A stretch of 64,000 bases of DNA. Origin: Pyrocephalus nanus (taxonomy: Eukaryota > Chordata > Aves > Passeriformes > Tyrannidae). The notes under the pieces are model-generated. The model ran no database searches, had not been told where the DNA came from, and saw only the letters and a list, made by a program, of their open reading frames with translations. The stretch lies in NCBI GenBank assembly GCA_038380795.1, contig CM076268.1, positions 2,405,501 through 2,469,500 on the forward strand, in the 5' to 3' direction. Each line of letters opens with the position of its first letter. Position 1 is the first letter of the stretch. Shown in pieces: positions 11,316-24,600 of this stretch. A program made the position numbers and the translations under genes.

Positions 11316-14300
11316 AACTCTTTTAATGGCAAAGCACTACAGTTTATGGAACTGTAGAAAGTCTCAGCTGCTGTGCTGCCCATTAGACTTCCATGATTGT
11401 TTTTATTCTTGGTCTCCCATTTTCAGGGCATCTCTGCTCTCACTTTAAAGGGGTGTGTGGAAAATGTTAAGGCAGAAGAAGTTCTCTATCATTGGAAATA
11501 TGAGCGCAGAATTTTCTAAAGCTTGAATAGGCTGAGTTTTCTACTGTGGGATAATTTTAACTCGGGTTTTTAATTCTTGCCACCAGAGTTCTGAAGAGGA
11601 GCACTGTTAGATTTCACAGCCTTTCTCATGATTAGGCAAAGTCACCAAATAATTGTGAAGCTCTTTGAAGGTGAAAACTGCTGCCAAACTGAGATTCTGG
11701 CAGTGCATCTTTTGTCTCACAGTTGAAGAGGGAATTTCAAAGCCAGTTACACATAAGTTATTTCTGTGTATTTTGCTTTACCCTTTCTTATTCCTGGTTT
11801 CCTGAATAAGTAAATAGCCAAACAAAGCTGGTTACTCCACATCTGGGTTCATTTGTCTTTAAACATATATCTTGATGTTTTGGGTTTTGTTTTTTTTTTT
11901 TTTTTTTCTACTGTGACATGTGTAAGATGGGCAGCACATGCACCCTTGCCAGAGGGGCTACAACTTCTGAAGAGTCTGATTGTTGTCTGAGGTGTCATGC
12001 TGAGACCCTGCTAGGATTCCTCCATTTATTTGTTCTGGGCAAACCTGACTGCTGCACATCCTGCTGTTAATATCCTGCATTATTGCTTTTCCCATCTTTC
12101 AGCTTCCTCATGCCCCTGTGAAAAGCTGGCTCTTGTTAATCGGGTGGTGCTTCTTTCAGATCCCAGGGTTAGGGGGGTTGGCAGAGGAGGCACCAGGCAC
12201 GTTGTCAGCATCCCAGTATTCAGTCCCTGTTCCCACAGATGGTAATTGGGCGAATTCCTCTGAGCTCTGGTGCTCCTACTGTGTGTTTACACACTTTCTG
12301 AATCGTGCAGTAACATCTGTATATGTTCCACTGTTTATGTTCAACTGGAAACAAAAATGCATTCTCAGTTCTCCGCAGAATAATTTTGCCTGTAGCATTT
12401 TAATGCAGACTGACATCACCCTACACGGGCTCTTCTCTGAGTTTGTTGTGTCCACTGTAATCCACCACTTCTACTCTCTAAATTATGATTCTCTTTCACT
12501 TTTCCTTCCATTTTATCCACTGCACATCAGGCCAATGTGCCCATTCCTGATGCCAGCACACCTCCAGTTACCACGTTAATTAATCCTTACTTCTTACAAG
12601 TGATAATTGCTCCTGTTCCAATATTCTATGATAAATAGTACCAGGTATTTCTTTGAGTTTACACAAAAAAGAACATTGTCTTTTTAGAGAACTGTACATC
12701 CTTTTATGCAAATACAGCAAATTCTGGGACACTTTCACTGCAATGAATAATTGTTATTCCTGTTCTCATCTTCCCTGTGAGCAAAGGAGGGGGGGGGGAT
12801 GAAAGAAGAGCAAAGATTCAAAGTTGTGGCGGGGTTCTTAATTTGAAAGCACAGTGAAAAGGAAGTTGGAAGACTATTCCTTCTCTTCTGAATTAATGGC
12901 TAAAGTTTCCTTCACGTCTGTGAATCCACCACCATTTCTCATGGGAAACACGCATTTATGGGTGCAGATGAAAAGGGAAAATATTTTCTACTTATAAAGT
13001 TCCTCTACAATTAGTTACTGCATTTCTCCATGCAGAAGTAGAGTGAAAATGATGGACTCGTGTTTTCCACGGCTGTGGGTACAGATACACACAGATCACA
13101 TCAAACAGGTGGAAAGATGAGGTTAAAGAGAGCCACTGAGCCAGTTACAGCACCACTCTTCATTCAGCTCAGGGCAAGCTCCTTAAACACAGCAAGGCTT
13201 CTCAAGCTGTTGAGATTACACTGATGTTGTCATTACAAGGATCTGCAAATAAATATTCAGTGCCCTCAGTGGACTGGAAGAGTCATAAACACAAGAATGA
13301 AGCCTGAAGGTTCGAGTTGCTCTTGTGGCTGAGAGGAAGCTGAGTATTCTGTGAGGAAAGCCAAAGCAAGGACAAGATGGTGACTGTCTAAATACACACA
13401 CACAGAGTGTTTATTTTTACCTTCAGAGTCATTTCTGTAGGTGTTTCTCAGGAGGGAAAAGCAACCCTTTATCTCTAAGAGAAGGTCACAGGTACTTACA
13501 ATCAAAAGCTGTAGCCAGAATTTTTCAAATACCGTTGTTACCATATCACAGCTTGCTTTGCTTCTTTTATTTGTGAGAAGCAAATTAAATGAGGCTTCCA
13601 CCAAATGCCAGTTTTTGCATTCCTGCCCCTTTGAGTGTTTTAATTAGAATAGGCATGAGCTTAAAATTCTACTCCTGCGAGAGACAAATAAACCACGCCA
13701 GGAGCAACAGCAAATTGCACCATTACTGATTAAAGACAAAAATCTTCTCTAATTGCAAAATTCTATATGGAATCTCCCTGAAGGAAAGAGCCTGCTTTTC
13801 CTATCTGATCACGCCGTAATTACACCCAGCTGATCAGCAGTCATGATGTTCGAGCACCAAAACCCAAGGAGTGGTGACAACAGGCATCCCCCCCAAACTG
13901 CTGTACCCCAGCCATCCCCAGCAAGGGGCAGGCACTGAGTGATGCAGATTGTTGAGCCAGCTCTTTGTGAAAACCAGAATTTAGCTCCCTTGCAAGGTGG
14001 TAAAACCGAGTTTCAGTGTAGTTCTTCAGATCTGAAGTGTCACACGGAGCTCAAGCCCGGTCCAGTATGTCAGGTACCAATTTGTTACTCTCCCACCATC
14101 ACTGGTTTTGCTGAGCAGTGTTTGCTGATGTGATTGTAGAGCTCTGGTTGCTAAAACAATAACCACTCATTATCTAATTTCTATTTATTTTGGTACCATT
14201 TCTCCAAATAAGGGAGAAACGAGGGCTCTCCAAAGATACAAAATCTTTAAACTATAATTTACTGCTCGGTTGCTGTTCCTGCAGAGCAACAGGACCTTTG

Positions 14301-15481
14301 CTCTTTGTCCTGACATGCACTGCTCACCCTGTGGAGGTGAACAACCTGTGACGGGCAGACTTTGAAAACAAACTATTTAAAACCTCCCCAAATTTTAATG
14401 GAGGGTATGGAGAAACAGAAAAGGTAATTTCTGGTTTATTGAGTGCCACTTGTAAAGCCTTGCTCCAGTTTCCCCTCCACTGACCAGGGGGAGTTCGTGG
14501 GATGGAAACTTGATGTAACTGCTCCAAGATTACTCTCAGCTACTCAGAGCTCTGGCATGTTCTATTGCTATAAAAAGATGTGTGCTTGATGGGGGAATGC
14601 TGCAGAGGGCAGATGGAAGAGGAAGCAACTTTTTACTGAGAGGAAAGGGAGTCAAAAGAAGTTCCCCTCTTCCAGGGGTTGGAGTGGGAATGTCAGGTGT
14701 CCCAACCAGCCCTGTTTTGGGAAATAGGAGGTTTCTGGGATGGCTGTAACCCGAGGCTGTGGCAGTGCCTAATGCCGTTGCCATGGCTCTGGGCAGGGAG
14801 AGCCGGGATTTTGGGAGCTCCCATGTGCAGCGTTAAAAGGAATTTCTTTCCTGGTGTGGCAGCTTTAGCCGGAGAACAGCACAGCTCAATAATCCTTTTG
14901 GCTACACTGTTAATGGAGTTGTGCTTCTTCAGCCTCCTGTTCAAAGGCTTGGGGAAAATAAAGTGATCCTGTAGATTTACTTTGTGTCCTTGCAGACTCT
15001 GGCGCTTCTGGAAAGGTTTAAAGCAAATTACGTTGCATATTTCAGGAGAATCGGGTTTTATCCATTTAAATGGTGTGCTGGCTTAAAGGGGGAAAAGTAG
15101 AAGCTGTTTAGTTTTCCTTCTGTTGTTTGTATACTCTCTGGGACAAAACTGGTTTGTTTGTTGTTGTTGGTGTTTTTTTAATTATTCCAGACTTAAAGAA
15201 AAAACTGCTGAGAACCTCTGCGTTCTGATTTTTATTATAATTATTTAAGTCATTCAGTTAACTAACTTTTTCTAATGAAAATCCTTTTCAAACAGGAGTA
15301 TGCAACACTTGAAACAAATACAGAGTAAATTTAGCTACAGGCTTCTGTAGTCAATCACTTCACAGGCTGCATGAACTGAAACCTCAGAAGTAATTTATTT
15401 AACAGCATCTTTCTGATGATACTTGTGAACAAAACATAGCCTTTCCAATTGTTTTCACAGATGTTAATTAAAAATAAAACA

Positions 15482-15503
15482 AACTAGCTTTGCAAAGCTA
15501 GTT
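15482..15503. repeat. 22-bp perfect palindrome next to an octamer motif
   Basis: The left arm AACTAGCTTTG is followed directly by its exact reverse complement CAAAGCTAGTT, with no loop. An ATTTGCAT octamer, the POU-factor site, begins ten bases further on at 15513. The surrounding few hundred bases are AT-rich with TTAATTA-like homeodomain sites. The palindrome is visible directly; enhancer function is inference. Confidence 0.85.
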
Positions 15504-18500
15504 CAGCACCTGATTTGCATGACTAGCTTAAGTTTTATAAACTTAATCAAAAAATTGAATTACGTTTTTCTTCTGTCTGGCTTAGACTCACAGAACACGT
15601 TTTTTTTGTGATGATTAAAGTAATACAATAAATGCAGAAGTCTTAAATATAAAGCTTTCCTATATCTTGGGATATTAGTAGTTGATTTTACATTTAAATA
15701 TCTACATTAAGATTTATTTTAGATTATTACTAAAATAATCCTCTGAGCTTCTTTTGAACATGCATGTGTGCTTTTGCCTTACCAGGTAATAGTACAACTT
15801 TGCTTTTTGATCACTCAAACACCTTGGAAAGAAAGAAATAAATGTGTCTACAGTTCAAACCCCTCTCTGCTCCCACAGGACCTGTGTTGCTAAGACTGGT
15901 TTAATACATGTTAAATTTGGTAATGAACTGGACATTAGTTCCCTGAAAGCACAAAACTATTTAAAAACCAAAAAAAGTCAAAACTAATCAACCCAACAAA
16001 AAAAATCCCCCCAGTCCCCTGACCAAACAACCCACAGAAAATGTTAAATGTCATCTTCAAACATGTGCACATACCTGGCCTGGTTTGTTGTGCTCCTTCC
16101 TCTTGCCTTCTCAATCTGCCCCTCCCAGGGTTTCTGTTTGGATTTTAAGTCCAGATTTCGGTGTAAGAGCTGATACAACCACTGGAACCTGGGCTCTTCT
16201 CTGTGTCTAATAGGGAAACATCCTAATTTTGGTGAGAGGGGGCATTCAGGCATAGCGGGCACATCAGTGTCCATATTGTGTGGCTCACTTGTGAATTCTG
16301 GAGATCAATAGTAATAGCAAAATCCAGCAGAATTATTCTGGCCCCAAAGTGTTCTGTGACGCACCAGACTCAGGGAGTCAATGACAAACTAGCCTGATTC
16401 CATCTTACAAATTCAAACTGTCCTAAAATAGCCCTACTGCTCTTTGTAAGTACCTGGCAGGTGTCACCTCGAAGTTATATGAGGTGTCTCCTCATATCTG
16501 TGTTACTTGAGCCTTATTAACCATTTGATTTAGGACATGACAGGCTGTTCAGAAGTGTTTCCTTCTGATGCCACAGCTGAGCCCATATTGTGATTTACCA
16601 CGTGTGGTTATCGTGTGGCTCGTGGGATTTGTGGGTCTGGATGACAATCCAAGGGTTTGTTGTCACAAACCAACCTGTATTGGTTCTCTGCACAGTTTTG
16701 CTTTCGAGATTCATGTGCAGGAGGCGCCCCCATCATGCCATGGCTCCAAAAGAGATCCCTCTTTTGTCAGCAGAACAGAGGATTGTAACCTAAAGGAGCC
16801 TTCTGAGTTAAGTGGCTGATCTTGTAAAGGAGAGACTAATTAGAGGCCATGTGTAGCTGCTGAGACTGCAGGGCAAGTGCAGTAAATTAATGACCTAATT
16901 ATCCAGTGTGCACCTTTCTGCCATGGGATGAGACAGAGGCTTTAGGAGAAGGAGACAAAACGTGCAGCTCTTCATCTTCTGAAGAGAGCTGTGAGGTAGT
17001 TCCTCCTGCCTGGCACTCAAAGCAGCTGAAGAAAACTGGATATGGTTGTAGTAGAAAGGAGAAAAAAAATAAATAATTAGTTCTCACTGCTCTTGCCAAC
17101 TGCTGGAGGCACCCGGACAAATTTGTAAATTGGTCTAATTTCTTGGGGTTCCTTGTGCCATTTTCCCTACCCTTCCTGCCCTACTGGGAAAGAAAAGGAG
17201 GTCGTTTCTGCCTGAAAATGACTCTTCATTTGGCTGCTACCATGAGGCGATTGTTTGAGGCACATCTTCCAGTCTGACCCAGCTGCACTTCTCATGGTAA
17301 GACATGATATGTGGACTAAGGAAGATGTCGTCACTGTGGCTGCCTCTCCTGGCTGGTTGGGAGTTTACCAAACACTGATTGTGGGTTTTTTTCCCTGAGA
17401 ATTCATTTAATAACACATTTTCCCCCCCCACCCATTTCTTTACTCTCTGCAGGCACAAATTCATGCTGAAGTAAACTCTCCATTCAGGCTTTCTCAGGCA
17501 AACAAAAGCAGGGTTGCCCAAAAGGCAGCACCAAAAGCAAACCAGAGCCCTGTAAGCTAACTCAGGTCTGTTTTTTTTCTGTTTCTTTTTTTATTTTATT
17601 CTTTTTCCTAGCTGTAAAAAACAAATTTCCTTGTATAAATCTTGACATCCTAGTATTTTTTTTTGCCATATGCTCTGGGTTTGGGGCCAACATATATAGT
17701 TAGATAAATATTCTAAATGCCAGCTGTCAGCACATGCCGGGTAAGTGCTTAACAATCATGAAGCCAAAAGCCCTTTGGTCCATCCCATCGGAAAGGGGTG
17801 TGATAAAGGAGACTTCTGCAAACAAAGCTGTAGTGAAGGGCCTCCTCCAGGGACAGGCAGAGGATTTGAGAGTTAATCAAATTTGTCTTAAGTCTAAAGG
17901 AAGTCTCTTTATATTTTCAGTCGCTCATTACGAGGGCTCTGCTTGTCCACTGGGTGTCCTCTTTGCCGGCTCTGAGCAGTGGAAGCCTCTGGCTGTGTGG
18001 GAGCACACCCTGTGCACGCAGGGCAGAGGCTTTGTGTAAACATCAGCTCTCTGCTGCTGGAGCAAAATAAACGTCAAAGCCGGGAGTAAGGAAACCCAAA
18101 GGATGAGCGTGGAGTTGTGCTTTCAGGCTCTGACGTTGCTCTGAAGTGATTCTCCTCCCTTCAGTGAATACACTTCGGGGTCTTTACAATAAGTGTGCCT
18201 CAGGCTTCTGGCAGTTGCAGTTAAAAATTAAAACGGCAGTGCTTGTATGTTAAGGGTGATCTGATGAAACAGTTTTCCTTCTCTCTAACTACTGCTTGAC
18301 ACGCCAGAGCATTTGAAAAAGACCTTCTTTGCTCTAACTTCATTTTTGCACTGCACTTGTTTCTCTCCATCACTCCAGTTCTTTTCCTGGAAGGTGCCAC
18401 TGCCTGTTGTAAGCAGCCCCCCAGAGTGCTGTAGAACCCCAGGGATTTGTAGGCACAGCCTGGGTTACAGCTCTGGCTCCTGCACAGGACTCTCTTCCTC

Positions 18501-19226
18501 CCTGGAGCAAACCCAATAGTTTGCAGTAGAAACAAAAGAAAGAAAAACCCCACTCCTGTGAAGGCACCTCTCCACGGATGAAGCTCCTGGGTAAATATTT
18601 ACCTTGGGGAAGAGGTGAGGCAGCATTGCCACAGCTGTGCAATGGCATTTCTGTAGCTGTTACTGCAGAAGCTGCAGCATTTCCTGTAGCTGTTATCATA
18701 GACAGGCAGTGTGGTGAAGAATCAAGCCCTCTGTTTCAGTTCAGAGGAATTCTGAGCTTTGTTGAAGTGGGAGGGAAGGAATCTGGACTTGGATTCAAGC
18801 GCTGGGTCTTGACTGATGTTGGCTTTAACTTGACTCCAAATATACTGCTAATATTATGAGTGTACAAGTTTACAGCCTATTTCCATCCTTTCTCATTTTA
18901 AACTTGCTTAGCAATGAAGCATTTGCCAGGCCTGGAAAAGGAGAAGATGATACCCTCCTTGGGTCAGTAAAGGCCCTGGCTGCATTAGAACAATTGTTGC
19001 ATTCTTCTCTCTCTCTCCTTTTCCTAGCATTTATTTCTGGCTCAACCACTTCCTTCTGTTTTTCTGTCATTAATAAAAAAATGCCTTGGCTTTACAACCT
19101 GCAGGTTCCATCAAAGCAGTGAAATCTGCTGCAGAAGCTGAACAAAACTCCTCCAGCTTGTGTATTCTCCAAACTAACAGCAGCCATTTAATTTGTTCTT
19201 TTTTTTTTTTTTTTCCCCCATTCTAG

Positions 19227-19402
19227 AACGCTCCCCAAGATTCAGAATTCGGCCAACCTCCTGGTAATGTGCTCAGTACAACAAGGAGCCCTCAGGACAA
19301 GAGCACAGAAAGGTCTAGAGGTCAGGGGAGCATCTCAGATCCTCTTCCTGCTGCTGTGCCACCGGCTGAGAACAGAACCCCATCGATGGCAGGACAGACC
19401 AG
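19227..19402 (+). CDS. TACC2: TACC2 coding exon 2 (residues 12-69, plus two bases of codon 70)
   Basis: This 176-nt exon follows a strong polypyrimidine tract ending TTCTAG and closes at CCAG|GTAAGA. Read in the phase set by exon 1, it is open throughout and begins NAPQDSEFGQPPGN. The QPPGN segment and the following Ser/Arg/Asp-rich stretch resemble the residues after the start exon in human TACC2, as I remember it. The exon enters in phase 0 and leaves in phase 2, so it sets the frame used by every later exon in the window. The encoded segment is polar and Pro/Ser-rich with no recognisable fold. It lies between the possible lipid-anchored N terminus and the giant exon. The splice sites and frame are clear; the homology is moderate because this part of the family evolves quickly. 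Confidence 0.85.
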
Positions 19403-20123
19403 GTAAGAAGTGAAGTTTCTCCCTGTGAGTGGATTTGATGCCCTGATGCTGTTGGCAGCTGGGGGATGTGCATTTGGTGTGTGTTCCTGTGTAACTGGTT
19501 TTCAAATCTATCATCCTGATGGATCATGATGATGATGATGCCCTCAAAAATAACCTGACACGGCCAGACCACTGTTCACCACACTGATTTTCTTGCCTTA
19601 CTGCATAACTACCAACAAGGCTCCATCTGTTGTAGTAACCCTCGACCTAAACTTTCTATGCTTTTTGCTTGTACTAATAAACTCTCATCTGAGACAGAGA
19701 AACATTGAAGAGTCTTTAGTATATGACTGTAAAATAAGATGCAATTGTGAACAATCCCAAAATGCTGTGCTCAGCCCTGTATAATAATCCTATTAAAAAG
19801 TACCACCTAGCTAATATTTATTAGCATTGCACTCTTCTAAGTGTCTTAAAATTCACCTGATGAAATAAACAGGACCACTTGCAGAGTTGAGGTATTCTTC
19901 AGTGCTATTAAGGATGGCAGATGATAACATAATCTGGATTTTATTTAATATCCCAACAGGAACATTTTGTCTGAAGCATTAATACTTTTTTTACTTGAAT
20001 ATTTGTATTTTCCCATGCTACTTTTGTTTTCAGCAGCTGCAATGAAGAAATGACGTAATGCCAGAATGGTTTCAGAACAGAGCTGAATATTTTGCAGATC
20101 ATCAGTGTTACCTGGAGTAGAAG

Positions 20124-20173
20124 GGAATCATAAAACCATAAAGTGTCCTGAGTTGGAAGGGACAAGGCCATTG
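20124..20173 (-). mobile_element. CR1 LINE 3'-end fragment
   Basis: The sequence GAATCATAAAACCATAAAG followed by GTTGGAAGGGACAAGGCCA matches the reverse complement of the avian CR1 3' terminus, where 'GTTGGAAGGGACC' and 'GAATCATAGAAT' are typical. It is short and diverged, so it is an old truncated copy. Confidence 0.75.
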
Positions 20174-20381
20174 CGTAGGATGATAAATACAATTTAGGAG
20201 TAGCAGTAACTTGCTGAGAACTCTGTAGGATTTTTAGGCTGTGGGCACCTTTTGAAGTGTTCTCACAAATTCTCTTTAAGATTGGAGAATTCACTACAGA
20301 AAGATTTGCCGCGTCCTTTAAAGCAGTGTGTGTTTGCACCAGCCCTGGCTACCATTTCTGATTGCCATTTCTTTGCAAGAA

Positions 20382-20611
20382 ATTATGAAGATTAAGCATT
20401 TCTTTCTGGAGAGGGTGGTCAAACACTGAAAAAGGCTTCCTAGAGAGGTGGTTAACACCCCAAACCTGCCAGTGCTTAAAGGGCATGTGGACAATGACTT
20501 TAATAATTTTCTTTAATTTTGGGGCAGCTCTGAAGTGGTTAGGCAGTTGGATCATGGTAGGTCCCTTGCAGTATTCTAGTCTAGTCTAATCTAGTCTAGT
20601 CTATTTTAAAA
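20382..20611 (+). mobile_element. CR1 LINE 3' fragment with terminal TCTAG repeats
   Basis: The segment reads like the 3' UTR of a CR1 subfamily: CCTAGAGAGGTGGTTAACAC, then CAGTGCTTAAAGGGCATGTG, GGCAGTTGGATCATG and GTAGGTCCCTTGCAG. It ends in a short array of CTAGT-type pentamers at about 20573-20603, the place where CR1 carries its terminal microsatellite. The orientation is plus. The 5' part is missing, as is usual for CR1. Confidence 0.82.
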
Positions 20612-21349
20612 TTATTGATTTTATGCAACGGTTTGTGGCAGTTTAAATCCAAATTCAGGTATTAGGTAAGATCATCAGTGACAACATTTCAAGGAAAAAT
20701 GAGACACAGGACAAAATCTAAAAAGACTTTCCAAGAGCAGCTCATTTTCTGGAAGGGACAGACTGGCTGTGCTATGGAGCTCTTACACTTCAGTAGGTTG
20801 TTGTACTTCAGTGAACACATAGGAAGTTATTTACTCTTAATTCTATTTCTTTTGACTGCTACCATCATGTTTTAATTATCTACTGAAAATAATGGAGTAT
20901 GACCAAGACTATGACTGCTAAAGGCAATTTACAGTGATAAAGGTATTTAGGCATGAAGTTTAAAGGGATGAGAGGTTGTGCTTCTTACCTAGAGATGCAT
21001 CACTCTGCTGTCTACCAGGTCTATAGATGACACAGCTTTTTCTTGGATGGGATTCTCATGAGTGTCTCTCCATTTTCATGTCAAAGGAGGGAAGCCGTAG
21101 ATGTCATTCTCACCAGTTAAAAAAAAAAAAAAAATCAGTTTTGGAGTGATTACATAAAATCAGACAGGAGATGATGCTTCCCAGGTAATTAAACTGCCAG
21201 GCTGATTTGAGCTCTGTTTCGCCAGTGTTGATACGGGGATGATGGGAGTATTCCCAAGGTGCAGGCTGACATAAAAATTCTGTTTTCTTCAAGCTGAAGA
21301 AAAACTGATTTCCAGCCCGAAATGCCCAGCAGCCTCTGAGGAGCAGGAG

Positions 21350-21660
21350 GTTAAACGAGGGGGCCAAGATGGCGGGCAGGCCAAGATGGCGGGCGGGTGG
21401 CCGCGCGCTGGGTGGGGGGTTATGAGGGACCCGCTCCTGCTCCTGCGGCTCATCACTGAGCTGCAGGCAGGGGAGATGCTGCCATGTCAATCTGTGCAGT
21501 GGATGTGGTGGAGAAGCCGTCAGGAGCCGTGTTTGGACGTCGGAGAGGTTGGCGGCCGGCCGGCGGCCGTGAGGGGATGGGCTGGGCCAGGAGGGAGCCG
21601 TGAGGGGGCCAGGCGGGCCTGGGGGTTTCCCAGACCGTCAGGGGGGATGGCTGGATGGTC
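21350..21660 (+). promoter_or_regulatory. GC-rich, CpG-containing patch with tandem YY1-type boxes
   Basis: The local sequence is strongly GC-rich, with many CpG dinucleotides, unlike the surrounding intron. CCAAGATGGCGGGCAGG at 21364-21380 is followed at once by CCAAGATGGCGGGCGGG at 21381-21397, a 17-bp tandem duplication with one mismatch. AAGATGGCGGC is the known YY1 recognition motif and often overlaps transcription starts. An open frame of 125 codons begins at the second box (21386-21763), but its product is unrecognised and low in complexity. The patch could be a promoter for an alternative transcript or a non-coding RNA, or the remnant of an inserted element. Function is inferred. Confidence 0.5.
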
Positions 21661-24600
21661 CTTGTCTTATCAGTATGCAGGTTATATATTGGGAGAGGGA
21701 AAAGGAGAGGAAATGATGAGTATTACCAACTGCTGGTTTTCACAGCAGGCCTATCATGACTAACGTTCCTGCAAATTGGAATTGTTTGTGAAACTGCACA
21801 ATGAGAGGTAGGAAGGAGAGTGTGTACCGAGAAATGCACCACCCTCCAGTGCTGAGAGCATTTGTACCAGCATCCACCTGATACACTGGAGTCTCTTATC
21901 TTTGAGGTTGGAATATTTGTGCTTTGGCTGCAGCAAGTGCAGCCTTGCCTTTTTTTTTTTTTTTTTTCCCTTTTAACATCAGCGTCGTAACTTTATACTG
22001 TTCCGTAACTAATTTGCATTTAAAAAAAAAAAAGTATGTATTGCCCAAAAATGGTGTAACAGCAGCTCTTTAGGTGTTCCTCTTCAAAATGTGAGTGCCT
22101 GGAACACTTGGACTTACATTTCAGCTGGGTTAAACAGCTTTGCACTGCATCAGGCAAAATTATGACTCGTGTGAGATGAACGCTGCGCTGGTGAGTCAGC
22201 TCGGAGGGATTCACGAGATTCTGGTTTCAGGGAATTTATTAGATGGGCGGGAGCTCGGGCAATTGCTTGTTATTCGAGCCTTACTCCTGAGACTGCTGGC
22301 ACATGCCTGCTTCGGGTGGCTTGTGAGTTATATCCTGCCAAAATAGAGATGAAGACAATAAGCGGAAAATCTTTGAAGTCCTGGATTCCAGGCTGTTTAT
22401 TTTTAACTCGCTCTCCTGTGCTGCTCTGAACGCATCTTTTCCACCCCGAAGTGAACTATTGGAGTCTTCGGAGCGTGTGACCTCCCGTCTTTGGATGGAG
22501 CATCTCTGGGTGGAAAATTACCATGTTTGCTTTTTTCCGGTCTTCTGGGTGTCTTTCTTCCACCCTCCACAAATTCTCTGAAGTCGTTTCGTCTGCTTTG
22601 AAACTCCTGCCTTTTGGAATTCAAGATGTCTGTGACTCTGACTTTAGAACACTCTGAGTCCAATTTTTTTTTTTTACCTGTTTCTCACTAGTCCTTTATG
22701 CTGAAAAGTAAGACCATCACTAATGAATCTGTGAACTTTCCAAGTGGAATAAAAACGCTGGAGCACTAGGATAGTTAGCAAGCCTCAGGATTTGCACTGG
22801 TGACTGTAACACGTCTTTCCCCTGGTGCACAAACACACCCCTGGGGAATCCTGAGCTGGACAGCCCAACCCCAGAGGCTTTTTTCCCAGCAGGTTTAGGA
22901 AGAAGCAGATGCAGCCATTTAAAAGATACACACACCCAGGAGTAGCCCAGGGGAATGGGAGGTCTTTGTGGATGACCTTGGCCGCTGTCCCACCCGGAGT
23001 GCTGCACACAGATCCTGTGGGACGCACGGAGCCGTGGGGAGTGACGAGCTGGAGCTGCCACACATCCTGTGGGACAGTCTGCTCGGTGCCAGGCTTCCTG
23101 CTGGCTCCCTGGATATCTCCCATGGAGGCCAGGAGCCGGTCCTGGAACTGGAACTGAAGATCTTGCTCGCTGCAGCAGCAGCACAGCTCACTTCTTTAAT
23201 GCTAGAGCAATTTGCTTGGGTCATACTTAAAATATTGCAGGCCCCGCATTTTATTCCCTGTGTGGAACGAGGAGGTAAAAAGTGATTGGGGACTGTTCCC
23301 AGGAGGATCATATAGATCATTATTCCTGCTTCACTTTTTCCTGAAAGCTTAGACCCACAGGGAGGGTGGGGGAGGCTGGCTGCTGTTAGCAGCCCTTCAG
23401 CGATGATGGATTTCTCATGTGTTTGTTTACACTGGGAGGTTCAAATAGTGACTTGCTCTGCCTCTAAAACTGTGACTCTTTATTTTTTTTTCTTCTTTTT
23501 GAAAGGGAATATGGAAATGAATTCCATCTTCCTGATTAACTTTCAATAGCTCTTAGGGACAGATTAAAATGCAGGATTCCCTAACTTAACTGAAATCCTC
23601 CAGTACTCCTTGTCCAAATGCGTAAACTCAAAAAGTGGAGGCTGATGTCTCATGTGTCGGGGGAGGGAGAACAGAAACATTTGAGAGGCAGCTTTATGTG
23701 TGCCGTGGTTGAAGAGCTGGCTGTGCATTTGTTCCCTCAAGTGCTTTCTAAATTGGTGCTCAGATTTCAGGCTCGTGCTCCTGGGAATATAATCACTCAG
23801 GCTCTGAGTTATATCAGGAGGGATGGACACCGTATGTGACCTCCGGGATCCAGAGGCTCTGGCACTTGGTGTTTTTCCCTCACAAGCACGACTAGAGTGG
23901 GAAGGGGAAGGCTGCCTGTCCTTTCAATAACTCCTGCATGTTTTTGAAGGGTAGCAAAGGAATAAGAAATGGGAAATGTGAAGTTATCTGCAATTTTTCT
24001 GTTGTGGTATCTTCACTTCTTGTTGTTTATCGAGTAAGCTTAACCTATTGGGGCGTCTCTAACCCCTCCACACACACTCCCCCTCAGACAGTAAATGCTG
24101 AATGACAGAGAGCTTTTTGTCTTGCTGCTGCTGGTTTTATCTTCTGGCCCTTTGCCTTTGCTGTGGATGAGAAAGCAGGGTAATGGAAGTTGTGACTTCG
24201 AGTGTTAATGGCTGGTGGATGGGGTATGGCTCTTAATCTGGAAGCATTTATGGGATGTGCAGCATAAGTCATCTATTTCTTAACATCCTTTGTAGCTTCA
24301 CACCCCAAACACAGACCAGGCAGTGCTCTCCTAATAAACATCTCAGTAACCAGGCAGGACCCTTAAGTTGTTCCAGGATAATTCAGACTTGCCACAATAT
24401 CTTCTGATGGTGGAAAGAGGTTAACTACAGGCATTAAAAATTAATCTGTCAATTTTCAATGTGCTTCCAAACAAGCAATTCCTCAGTAATTATTTATGCG
24501 AAATATTTTAGGCCTGGGAAGATTTTATTTGCTGTTATTTGATGTTGTAACTGGAAGTATAGCATTCATATGGTCAGTATGTTAAGGCCTTGGATTTGCA

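Larger units (their letters stand above)
9046..19226 (+). other. TACC2: TACC2 intron 1 (about 10.2 kb)
   Basis: The boundaries are GT at 9046 and AG at 19225-19226, after a T16 run and TTCCCCCCATTCTAG-like polypyrimidine tract. No further coding exon was recognised inside. Notable contents are A/C-rich low-complexity DNA at about 9908-10012 and 15960-16030, a 17-bp minisatellite at 11235-11315, a T18 run at 11890-11907, a G-rich run near 12786-12798 and an AT-rich block at about 15180-15750 that contains a perfect palindrome. The 153-codon open frame at 12118-12579 looks like chance. Confidence 0.8.

Noticed and set aside
12118..12579. 153-codon sense open frame in intron 1
   Set aside because: Composition is that of random intron (Phe, Leu, Ser and Cys-rich), no family resemblance, no initiation or splice context.
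22720..23320. Overlapping open frames on both strands (up to 154 codons)
   Set aside because: The DNA is locally poor in stop codons in several frames at once, which indicates base composition and not selection. No recognisable domain or splice pattern.
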